Source: Theocolax elegans (Eukaryota; Arthropoda; Insecta; Hymenoptera; Cerocephalidae). Taken from it: a stretch of DNA of 64,000 nucleotides. Each line of letters opens with the position of its first letter. The first letter of the stretch is position 1. The position numbers were made by a program, and so were the translations under genes. Shown one piece after another: positions 55,501-64,000 of the stretch. The notes beneath the pieces were generated by a model. That model ran no database searches and was not told the origin of the DNA. It was given only the letters and a program-made list of their open reading frames with translations. The stretch lies in NCBI GenBank assembly GCA_026168455.1, contig CM047426.1:1051501-1115500 (forward strand). Reading direction: 5' to 3'.

Positions 55501-56828
55501 AATTTAGCTGTAAAGGAGATTAATTCTTGATTGTTTAATTAGATCATTTTTAGGTAATTTTTAATGGAATTCAGATAAAGATTAACTACGTTTTAGTTAT
55601 TAAAATTGTCTAATTTGTAACCTCTTAACTAAATAGGTTAGTCAAATTTCAATCTATTTATAATTCTATTTTTTGTATTTTTGGAGTATTTTGGAGATAA
55701 ATTATAGGCTCGTATTACCCAGTTTTTAACGAACAAAACGTTGCAAAAATGTATCAGTTTTTACTATGTTATAGGATATATTATCTATCTCCAAAAAATA
55801 TATATATATGCAATTAATCTGAACTGAACATACACTGAAGCAGAGTTTTGTAAAAATTACAATACAGTTCAGTAACAATTACAAAATAGTTTAGTAATGG
55901 ATCCTCAAACTGTAAAAATAATAATTTTCACTGTGTACTGTTTAGTAATTTTTACCATTCTGCATTGTAAATATTATCATTGTTTGGTCATATTTGTTAG
56001 ACGAAATCGTAAAAATTACAGAACAGTGTAGTAAAAATTATTATTTTTACAGTTTGAGGATCACAAAAACGTTTTGTAATTGTTACTGAATAGTATGGTA
56101 ATTTTTATAAAACTCTTCTCTCAGTGTAGAACTGTTTATAGGAGGAAAATTATAGAGACTTATTGGTCAGTATCCGACAAACGACACGTTTTACGTTCCT
56201 ATTAGGAATTTAATAATTTTAAGGTTAACCAAAAATATATATATTATCGCTGTATAATGTATATATTGGTATTTTCTTGGTATTTCATGTATAATCTTAG
56301 GATTTTATAGTTTATATTCGTAACGCAATTATCGTTATTTCAATTAGAGATTTGGATGAGTCTTGAAAACTGATATCATTATATTCTGTATAGTAGAAAT
56401 GAAAGATTGCATACGAAACGATAATTTAAAGAAGTTGTGTAATTACTAACCACCTATACCGACCATGAAAACAAACGTTTAAAAAAACTACTAGAAATAT
56501 TATCTCAGTAATACAAAACCTTCCATATCTAAAATAATAATGTCTCTGCCAATTGCAATAATTAATGTTAATTATATTCAATATAATAAGAATTAACTTG
56601 CGATATAGAATTAACGAAAATTCCGTTATTTCTTTGTGTTACAGGCGTGCAACGATTACAAATGCGACTGCAAAGGTATAAAAGGAGATCAGGGGTTTCG
56701 TTGGTATCCCAGGAGTGACAGGACCGGAAGGTGAACCAGGAGACACCGGTCTCGATGGTCCCGAAGGTCCGGTCGGTGAAAAAGGTCAAGCTGGAGAAAT
56801 TGGTCTTACCGGAGAGAAGGGTCTTAGG
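31998..56828 (+). CDS. vkg: collagen IV alpha chain, viking/Col4a2 type, partial (first two coding exons)
   Basis: The partner collagen IV chain. Coding exon 1 is 31998-32099; coding exon 2 is 56645-56828. The intron between them is 24,545 bp and the rest of the gene lies past the right edge (no further Gly-X-Y exon found at 56829-64000). Exon 1 encodes a 34-residue hydrophobic leader; exon 2 opens ACNDYKCDCKGIKGDQG, the Cys-bearing 7S start, then Gly-X-Y. In fly, Col4a1 and viking form the same head-to-head pair, and this N-terminus fits viking; identity of the chain is by position and N-terminus only. Exon 2 carries an apparent +1 frameshift at 56692-56695. It should co-assemble with the Col4a1 product into heterotrimers in the secretory pathway. 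Confidence 0.82.
32100..39169. other. viking intron 1, left part; no nested gene seen
   Basis: GC-rich to about 32350 with G runs (32274-32283, 32323-32332), then falling to AT-rich. Contains CA/GT and TATA repeats, a 13-base G run at 33736-33748, and a mildly GC-rich stretch near 35200-35330. No exon with recognisable protein sequence on either strand. Enhancers of the collagen pair could lie here; that is inference. Confidence 0.5.
35396..35419. repeat. (CA)n microsatellite
   Basis: About 12 CA units in viking intron 1; a shorter CA run lies near 35298-35310. Confidence 0.85.
39170..39401. mobile_element. MITE, CACTGAGA family, TA-flanked
   Basis: Left end CACTGAGAACAATTTTT after TA (39168-39169); right end AAATTTTTCTCAGTA before TA (39402-39403), with the final G changed to A. 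Internal ACCATTATTAATAG/CTATTAATAATGG-type inverted motifs. Length 232 bp. In viking intron 1. Confidence 0.65.
39402..42211. other. viking intron 1, middle; no gene seen
   Basis: AT-rich with TA microsatellites (for example 40936-40955). Short low-complexity frames only. No RNA gene recognised. Confidence 0.5.
42212..42327. mobile_element. young palindromic MITE, CACTGAGAGAA family
   Basis: A 116 bp near-perfect hairpin: two 53-base arms differ at one position, around a 10-base spacer. Ends CACTGAGAGAAGG; flanked by TA at 42210-42211 and 42328-42329. The high arm identity indicates recent insertion or recent arm homogenisation. Confidence 0.8.
42328..43960. other. viking intron 1; no gene seen
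   Basis: AT-rich DNA with poly-A/T tracts and a GA-rich stretch near 42695-42720. The 78-codon frame at 43000-43236 has no recognisable similarity. Confidence 0.5.
43967..44210. mobile_element. CCTGGGTTAA-ended element fragments
   Basis: CCTGGGTTAAAA begins at about 43967; a second CCTGGGTTAAA begins at about 44069, and TTTAACCCAGG ends near 44207. The inner part holds GCCGCAGG, similar to the fold-back element at 16181-16930. This looks like a partial copy followed by a short complete one, or one rearranged copy. Confidence 0.5.
44237..44390. repeat. short inverted-repeat element, CCACTTGAATGGA arms
   Basis: TCCACTTGAATGGA near 44237 and TCCATTCAAGTGG at 44378-44390 are complements around a 130 bp AT-rich core. 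A diverged version occurs at 60453-60608. Both lie just 3' of a fragment of the CCTGGGTTAA family. Confidence 0.5.
46041..46122 (+). ncRNA. tRNA-like Pol III unit (tRNA pseudogene or SINE head)
   Basis: Contains an A-box-like TAGCTCGATGGTTAGA (46046-46061), a B-box-like CTTCGAATCC (46092-46101) at suitable spacing, and a T8 tract at 46115-46122 as a Pol III terminator. The cloverleaf does not close well: the T-stem and anticodon stem have mismatches, and TTCGTAA is the best candidate anticodon loop. It is therefore not called as a functional tRNA. A tRNA-derived SINE head or a decayed tRNA copy is the likely identity. Confidence 0.45.
46479..46512. repeat. (GT)n microsatellite
   Basis: About 17 GT units in viking intron 1, followed by GCGTGTGTGCGTG. 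Confidence 0.95.
46513..49410. other. viking intron 1; no gene seen; mild GC-rich island near 48.1 kb
   Basis: Mostly AT-rich. A (GAA)n run (48094-48115) is followed by a CpG-containing, non-repetitive stretch at about 48150-48280 that stands out from its surroundings. No coding signal in it. A regulatory element is possible but not shown. Confidence 0.45.
49411..49689. mobile_element. palindromic element with hammerhead-like insert
   Basis: The outer arms TTTAAATAATTGAAACTAAT/GGTATATC (49411-49438) are complemented at the right end. A second pair of arms, TCTTCAGGAAAAATCC... (49494-49570) and its complement ending TTTTTCCTGAAGA, is nearly perfect. The left side has about 55 extra bases (49439-49493) with no counterpart on the right. 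Read on the minus strand these contain a Penelope-type hammerhead-like motif. Looks like two oppositely oriented copies joined head to head. Confidence 0.6.
49462..49499 (-). other. hammerhead-ribozyme-like motif (Penelope type)
   Basis: Minus strand reads CTGAAGA, then GGGCC, an A/T-rich loop, TGGCC, then GAAACGTTGG. This matches the order CUGANGA - stem II - GAAAC of hammerhead ribozymes known in Penelope-like retroelements. Stem II pairs as GGCC/GGCC with one extra G, and the cleavage side and stem I are not identifiable, so activity is doubtful. Confidence 0.35.
49690..55832. other. viking intron 1, right part; no gene seen
   Basis: AT-rich. Includes a short GT repeat (50423-50439), CT tract (51720-51740), TATA repeats and a moderately GC-rich stretch near 53780-53960. 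Frames such as 53415-53852 (minus) have no recognisable domain. No RNA gene found. Confidence 0.5.
55833..56126. mobile_element. MITE, CACTGA...CTCTCAGTG family, TA-flanked
   Basis: Left end CACTGAAGCAGAG after TA (55831-55832); right end CTTCTCTCAGTG before TA (56127-56128). The 294 bp fold into a long imperfect palindrome rich in GTAAAAATTAC and ACAGTTTGAGGATC motifs. Lies about 520 bp upstream of viking exon 2. Confidence 0.7.
56645..56828 (+). CDS. vkg: viking coding exon 2 (7S cysteines, first Gly-X-Y), with +1 frameshift
   Basis: Acceptor TTACAG at 56639-56644, donor GTAAGT from 56829. The exon opens ACNDYKCDCKGIKGDQG in one frame; after GGGG at 56692-56695 the collagen reading (VGIPGVTGPEGEPG, then on to GEKGLR) continues only in the next frame. 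The exon is 184 nt; without one G it would be 183 nt, 61 codons, phase 0 at both ends. The two halves joined give uninterrupted Gly-X-Y, so the extra G is either a sequencing or assembly error in a G run or a true mutation. An error is more likely for an essential gene. Confidence 0.85.
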
Positions 56829-57942
56829 GTAAGTCAAATTATATATACCATATGAACCTTATAAAACCAAAGGACACTGCGATTTCCTACGACTTCTGCG
56901 AACCAATGCTCTCACCGAAAATATGTAGCGTTGTTTTTTTTTATTCAAATCACGTAAGTATTACACTCTTTGAATTTAAGGGTGTCAAATTTGGAAGTAA
57001 GAAGCTCTAACACCGTAAGGATATGACAAATCAAGGTTTTGTTTTCGTTATTTGTATAAGGGAACCGAATTTCTTACATTATTGGATAAATTAAAATGTA
57101 TACATCTTTAATTTTCCAATATTATCAAAGTTTGTCAAAAGGTTAATTTAGTTGTAATTAAAGGTACTTTTTATGATAATTAAAATTAGTGCTGTATGCA
57201 TATGGAAAATATAAATTTTAATATTCAATAAAAATATTGTCTTGCTACTTTAAAAAAAAAACATAGAGAGACCATATAAACAAAAGATTTATCCTCCGTA
57301 AAAATCGTGACATTAAACATTAGATTTGACAATTGACACGATACGCGACAAATCGCGAACTGAAACAGAAATAGATGAATGAATTTTCTTTCTTTACCAT
57401 GCAAAACAAGCTACGTATAACGCATCTTGCCTGTTAAGCTTTCATTCAATTTTCAATTGAAGCTTATTTATCTAGACGTCAAGCTCTATTGATACACGGT
57501 AATGAAATATGTCAATTTCTTTCTAATCTGCTGAATTACTCGAATATACAAGAACGTGACGGGCGCGTACAGTTTTTATTTATTTATTATTTATGATATA
57601 TTCAATACGAGCTTTAAATAAATTACGTCACGTAAAGTGGGGTAAGAAGATGCTTATAAATTGAACATTTTTAAAATATATTGTAATGTATTTAATTGTA
57701 ATGTATTGTAATGTATACTTTGGTAGAAAATGAGCTTTTTTATTGAGAGGACGTCGAAGCTAGTTTAGAAAAATAGTTTATTATTTTTATCAATTAATAA
57801 AACAGTTTTTCAATGTATTTAAAAAAATCTTAAAAAATAATTCGAAATTTGAAGAATGAAAAAAACGGATTTGTACATTAAAAAAAGTTTTTGAAAATCT
57901 TTTGCTTTAATTCTGTATATAATTACAAGTAATGTCTCAAAC

Positions 57943-58098
57943 TTTGGTGTAGTTCTATCGAACAAGAAATAACCTAGAATAGTGTGAATTACCGTGATTC
58001 TCGTGTAACATAACCTAAAAAAGCTTTATTAGATTGTGTATCACGGTAATTCACTCTCTACTTCGTTATTTATTATCTCTCGACGGATTTACACCAAA
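57943..58098. repeat. inverted-repeat element, TTTGGTGTA ends
   Basis: TTTGGTGTA at 57943 is complemented by TACACCAAA at 58090-58098. Inward, GTGAATTACCGTGAT and ATCACGGTAATTCAC form a perfect 15-base inverted match around a 38-base loop. About 156 bp, typical of a small non-autonomous transposon. Confidence 0.6.
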
Positions 58099-60347
58099 AT
58101 TACACGGAAAAAAATGTTGAATAGTTTAAATGATAATGTTATTGAGTGATTAAGCAATTGATATAAAAATTACTATTTTTTGTACGCTAAATTTATAACA
58201 TTTGGAAAATTTAATAGATAAGTATATGTATATAGTAAATTATTTTTAAAATACGTAATCATTTTTATAATTTTTTAAATCTGTCTTTCAATTATTCGAT
58301 ACCATTGTCATCTTTACTAGAAGATTAGAGAGATTACCTTAAAGTCCTTAAAAACTTTTTTAATCACTGATAACAAATTGAAAACTGGCAAACGTTTATA
58401 ATATAGATAAAAATGCTTCCTTCGACGTTCTCTTAAAATTAACCAAAGCTATTAATTTGCGACCATATAGATTAAAAATTTTTCTACCACCTTTTGTCTT
58501 AAAAAAAAATGTTTCATATTTTCAATTTCTACTAAAATATCATTCATCTTAATTGTAATACAACATAAATATATTACTCCAACAACATCGCAATAATCAA
58601 AGATTTTAAATCGCTGTTAAATATAGTTTATCATAAAATTGTAATGCACATGTAAAAAAATACATTGAGCGCATAGCCATAATAACGAAAAAGAAAAAAA
58701 AATGAGATTCACGAACAAAAAGGGAAGAAGTTCTTAAAATAATCCCGATGACGAGTTGCGATGACTCGAACGAACAATTATAGTTCGAGAAGTACTACCG
58801 ATCGTTGGTATACACACAAGCGTAGGTGACGTCCTTAACAATATTTCCCGTAGGTGCGAAGAGAAAACCGTTCATAAACGTCGAATCTAAACAATCGTAT
58901 TAAAATACGATGATGATTGACGAGACGTCTTTGATTACTAAGCGCATCGGTGAACTCATCGACTGCTCTTTTTGTTTCGCATACATTTTTTTGCATATAC
59001 ATACAAAACGTTATTAAGCAATAATATAAAGTTATTTCGGTTTTAAAAAATAAATTGGTACACGTGTCTATTGTTAAAAATAAAATTATAATTAAACAAA
59101 GGAAAAGAGTCTTGTTTGTATTTTCGACTATAAATACATATATATACACCCATAATTAATTGAGATACATAAAACACGCGCGGTAGTCGTATTATTTAAT
59201 ATTTGTTAAATCGCGATATAAATCACGATTGCGAGCGCCATGAAATTCAAGAAATTTTCTTTTCCTTTTTTTTTAATAGGGTCTTTCGGATATATATTTG
59301 AATCTCGCGATCTATTTGAAACGTTGCGCGGTGGAAAAAAATAGATGTAATTAATGGTTATCCCATATAGTATCGAAATAGATTTTTCCAAACACACTAC
59401 GGAAGAACTACGAAGTTGACATTTTATACACACACGAATATACTCAATTTATAGTTTCCTCGTTATAACTGTAATAAATACGAGACGCAATTATATTAAT
59501 AATCCTTTGTAAATTATTTAATTTATATCTTTAAAAATACAAGTGTCTAATCAATTTTTCCGAAATATCATTTTTGCATGTATATATATTTATGTATAAA
59601 TTCAAAATAAACAACAGAAATTAATTTAAAAAAAAAAATTTAATTAATTTAATAAATAATTATTTTGTTAATTGTTATATTTAATTAAATTAATAAATAA
59701 ATATTTAATTAATTTCTTTACTATAATTTATTTATTGAATCATTAGGCGCAATGGATATCATTTCATTTCGTCGTAGTTGCAGTGAGCTTTTTAAATCTT
59801 AGTAGTTATGACGTTAATAAACTTTTTTTTGGTACGGATTAAAGACTCTTAAGACTGCATCGTAGTCTCTCGATGACCTCCTTTTTGTATCAATACGGTT
59901 AATTCAATGCGCTTTTTAATTGATGGTCGAGTTAACGTCTTTACTTAATATCATCAGATTGTTGGGCTGCGAATGACGCGCGATACAAATGGTTGAACGG
60001 GTATAATTGCAAATGATATTGTAAACGATAATTAAGCTTTGTTTTTTGTACTCAAAGTATTTTTTAATTTTATCTTAAATTTAAACTAACATTATACCCT
60101 AGTAAGAATAGAATGTTTTGAGGTTGGATTAAAACATTTTTTAACATTCATTGTCAAGTTTTTGATAGAATTTCCGATGAAAAGTAAAACTTTTCTTTAA
60201 CGATTCGATGATATTTGAACATCGGTATTATTAACTTTTATCCAAAATTTTTTAGTTTACTTGTTTGCAACGTATAACTTTTCCTTTTTTTTGACAATTA
60301 TACGACACTCCGTACAACGTTTTTTTTAGGAGAATGCATTTACCGCA

Positions 60348-60608
60348 GGATATGCCTCAGGAACCACTTTGTCGAGCAGGCTGAAATTTTAACTGAAATT
60401 TTAACATCAATCGTGAAATTTTATACGGTATAACAATAGAACGCGTTTTGAATCCACTTAACTGGAACAGAATTTGAAAATATGATAGGATGTAAGAAAT
60501 AAATTAATTTGGAAAAAGTAAATGTTTAAATAATGTATAAACCAAGTATTAATAATTATTTAATAAACATGTTTAGGATTTTTGCTATTTTATTCCAGTC
60601 AAGTTGGA
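60348..60608. mobile_element. fold-back family fragment plus CCACTTxACTGGA inverted repeat
   Basis: TTACCGCAGGATATG followed by TCAGGAACCACTT and AGGCTGAAATTT (60348-60400) matches the inner arm of the element at 16181-16930. It is followed at 60453-60466 by TCCACTTAACTGGA, inversely repeated at 60594-60608, as at 44237-44390. Confidence 0.45.
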
Positions 60609-62695
60609 TGTATCTTGGATTATATTTTATTGTTATTTCGAAAAATATTTGACTATTCGATGAAATAAATTCAAAGATCTTGTGGAAAGTGCAATGTGCT
60701 AAAAAATTGCGGTAGAAAGTGACATAACTGTTTACAATATCTATAAAAGTTGAATAAAAATGTAGAAATTTTTTCAACCTAAATTAGTAAGCAAATAAAC
60801 GGCTGGAATAAATTTTAATATAACATCCATTCCGTCAACCCGTGCAATGCACGTGAATTAAAAAGAAATTAAATAAAAAACCAATAAACCAAAAAATAAA
60901 GCGTACCCTATACGACAAAAAAGTAACACATCGACAAAACCCTTCATTAAAAAAAAAGGTATACACACATAAGTGTATATCGAATCCGCGAAAATTCGAT
61001 TAAACCGACTGTACACCCGAAAGAGACCGCGAAAAAAAAATAATAAGACGATTATAAGAAAAAAAGAAGAATAAGACGGATCGCGAAACGAGAGGTATGA
61101 GAAGGATCAACGGTGACCGGAACACATCGTCTATATATATATGCGTGCGCGACTCGTAACAATTTATCGTGGGCGTTTAATGATAAATTGCGCTATCCAC
61201 TACGTTTGGCATTGATCCCTATCTACGTAACAATTACCCAGATGTGTATATGTATATATATATATATATACACGCACATACTCATCGTGGACACGTGTTT
61301 CGCTCCTCTATCTTGAATGCGGAGAACCCAACACTTTATACTGTCAAGTGCATCTCGTCTTCCGTTCGTCTCTATTTTTCGATCTCGTTTCTTTATTTCC
61401 TCTAACATCCCTTTATATGTATATATATATATACAGCTATACATAATGATCAACCATCGATTTTACAACGGAGAGTTTAACTTAATAAATCTTGTTAAAC
61501 TTTACTCCTTTCTCGTATAAGAAATCGTTTCACCGTGTATAAATCGCGAGGTTTACGTACCGTACGTGTTCGACGTACCAAAGGTACGCATTACACCTCC
61601 AATCGTCTGCCTAAAGCTAACGTCACTCTTTTTTCCTTCCTCGAAAGTCACTTATAACTCTCTCACTGTGAAATCGGATTAACTACGATTTTATTGATTT
61701 AAACGATCGATTCATCTTTCATTTTTTATACTAACGATTCGTTATACGAGATTTCATATAAAAAAGAAAAACGAAGAAGAATAATGACATATATTTTTTA
61801 ACTAATTATCAAAGTGCGGTCGACTAGTGTTATACAAAAATTATAATAAAACATATAAATATCTACAAAGTGTTTGATTATAAACAAAGAAATTATAACA
61901 AATAATAATAATAGACTATCATATAAAATAACAATAAATAATAAAATATTATAAATATAATTAAATTATTAATACATTAGATTCGAAACAGTCATGTAAC
62001 ATTAAATAATTTAAAAAATTATAATAAAGAATAAAAATAATAATGATTATATTAGCGTGAAACTACGAAAAAAAATAATAAAATAAAAATAGTTACAATT
62101 ATTTCGTTAGACTAATTTTATAGATACACGTCGTGTGTGGCATTATGAAATTTAAAAATTAGGAGAATACGATGGGATCAGCTGTTATTATAAAACCGCA
62201 TCGTTGTGAAATGAATTTGTCCCAAATCTCTTAATTGACAGCAATTCTTCGGCATCTTAATGCCTCTATGTATATGTGTATGCGCGCGCGTGCGAGTGTG
62301 TGCGTGTGCACTTGGCAATTTGCTTCGCGCGATCAAAGATTCTTTGACGAGTTGCATTTTCCTCGTTACGTTACGATAGATTCGTATTCGAGACGAAACG
62401 CGAGTCAAAGTGTAAAGAAATTAAAGACTTTAATCGAGTTTATTTAAACAACAAACAATTGGACGCTATAATTTTTAATGATTTTTTGAGTGACAGATGC
62501 AAGATTAAAAATTGTTATTTTGATAATCAATCATTTTGGATTGTACAATTAAGAAGGATTATGATATGTGTGTGATTTGACGCGTGTAATAATTAAAAAG
62601 ATTTAAAGTAAGAGTGTAAATTAGAATTTAAATACACTCACCACCACATGCTTTTGCCCACCCTACGCAAAAATCACTAAAGATTAAAAGTTTTA

Positions 62696-64000
62696 TTACT
62701 CAGGAGCAAAACATCGTAGCTCAAAAAATCCAACGCCATTCGAAAGAGCAGGTGAAAACCTTTAAAAAATGCTACTGTACAAGTAAAAAAGTTTAAATTT
62801 GAGTTTTTTATAAGTATTAAAAAGAGATGAAAAATTGTTAAAAATCATGCCTCTTTTTGATCCGCTGCAGATTTAGTTCCCTTATTCGTAGCTTAAAAAA
62901 AACCAACGGGGTTTGAAAGGTAATTGTTTTAGCTTTAAAATGAGGGGTCGGACGTTTTTTTAACCCACTTTTTACCGATGTTAGCGCATTTTTGGTGAAA
63001 AAACACGCTTTTTTTGGAAATGGGAATATTTCAAAGAAAAAGAGAGATAGAGAAAAACTTCAAAGAGAAAAAAGATGCTATTTTACTCACAGAATATAGA
63101 TCTGCAGGATAAAACGAGATTTGGACAAAAAATTTTTTTTCAATTTTTTAGCATATCAAAAACTAAAAAAACCTTTAATTAAGTTGTAGACAATATAGCA
63201 TTCTTAAACTTAATGTTATTCTATTATTTTTAAATTAAATTTACGCTTAAATTATGCATTTTTTCAAGACCAATTTTAAAAAAATAACTATACATGGATC
63301 TACTCAAATTTAATTTACGCAACCTTATATTATCGTTGATTACAATTTATTTATTATGTACATGAACTAATACAAAGTATAAATTTAGATAACTTAAAAT
63401 TTAATATTACTTAAATTCATTAAATATAAAAAATCACTTTTTTATTTTTTTAAATTTAGAAAATTTAATTTAAAAATAATAGAATAACATTAAGTTAAAG
63501 AATGCTACATTGTCTACAACTTAATTAAAGGTTTTTTAGTTTTTGATATGCTAAAAAATTGAAAAAAAATTTTTTGTCCAAATCTCGTTTTAACCTGCAG
63601 ATCTATATTCTGTGAGTAAAATAGCATCTTTTTCTCTTTGAAGTTTTCTCTATCTCTCTTTTTCTTTGAAATATTCCCATTTCCAAAAAAAGCGTGTTTT
63701 TCACAAAAAATGCGCTAACATCGGTAAAAAGTGGGTTAAAAAAACGTCCGACCCCTCATTTTAAAGCTAAAACAATTACCTTTCAAACCCCGTTGGTTTT
63801 TTTAAGCTACGAATAAGGGAACTAAATCTGCAGCGGATCAAAAAGAGGCATGATTTTTAGCAATTTTTCATCTCTTTTTAATACTATAAAAAACTCAAAT
63901 TTAAACTTTTTACTTGTACAGTAGCATTTTTTAAAGGTTTTCACCTGCTCTTTCGAATGGCGTTGGATTTTTTGAGCTACGATGTTTTGCTCCTGAGTAA
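62696..64000. mobile_element. long inverted repeat, about 545 bp arms, cut by the right edge
   Basis: TTACTCAGGAGCAAAACATC at 62696 is the exact complement of the last bases of the window. The arms (62696-63242 and about 63455-64000) stay almost identical throughout, with a loop of about 210 bp centred near 63348. No coding sequence. The true right end, and whether the arms extend further, are not visible. Best explained as a large fold-back element or two opposed copies of one repeat. Confidence 0.8.

Larger units (their letters stand above)
56829..62695. other. viking intron 2 (window part); no further exon seen
   Basis: AT-rich with no Gly-X-Y coding sequence on the plus strand, so the next viking exon is probably beyond the window. 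Contains an inverted repeat (57943-58098), AT-only low-complexity sequence at 59628-59740, fold-back fragments near 60.35-60.6 kb, TA microsatellites near 61250 and 61425, and CG/GT-rich repeats near 62280-62310. Confidence 0.5.

Noticed and set aside
56829..62695. Further viking exons downstream of exon 2
   Set aside because: No plus-strand Gly-X-Y repeats with splice sites were found; the next exon is presumed to lie past the window.

Overview
The window is AT-rich, intron-rich animal DNA. It looks like an insect, and most likely a hymenopteran (ant, bee or wasp). That placing is inference: it rests on the AT-rich introns full of small hairpin transposons, a sharply GC- and CpG-rich promoter, and a 26-exon collagen IV gene whose protein reads like Drosophila Col4a1.

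The centre of the window is the basement-membrane collagen IV locus. Two collagen IV genes lie head to head with about 0.9 kb (31097-31997) between their start codons. Leftward (minus strand) runs a complete Col4a1-type gene. I could join 26 coding exons from 31096 to 11837 with every phase consistent: 5703 nt, 1900 residues plus stop, comprising a signal peptide, a Cys-bearing 7S region, a long interrupted Gly-X-Y helix and a C-terminal NC1 domain with all 12 cysteines. Rightward (plus strand) runs the partner chain (viking-type). Only its signal-peptide exon (31998-32099) and its first collagenous exon (56645-56828) fall inside the window, separated by a 24.5 kb intron. The two chains would be co-transcribed from the shared promoter and assembled into one collagen IV heterotrimer. 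The second viking exon carries an apparent one-base insertion.

Left of the collagen genes (1-11.8 kb) are the 3' end of a Ty3/gypsy-like retroelement with a candidate 3' LTR, the first coding exon of a tyrosine-aminotransferase-like gene (minus strand, continuing off the left edge) with a TATA box, a Penelope-like GIY-YIG relic and AT-rich sequence.

The introns and right flank carry many inverted-repeat elements. These include four members of a TA-flanked MITE family with CACTGAGAGAA-like ends, a CCTGGGTTAA-ended fold-back family, a palindrome with a hammerhead-ribozyme-like motif on one arm, and a 1.3 kb near-perfect inverted repeat that runs into the right edge. A tRNA-like Pol III unit sits at 46.04-46.12 kb. 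I found no bacterial, CRISPR or defence-type system. The most unusual items are the charged repeat insert in the Col4a1 N-terminus, the viking frameshift, and the palindromic element families.
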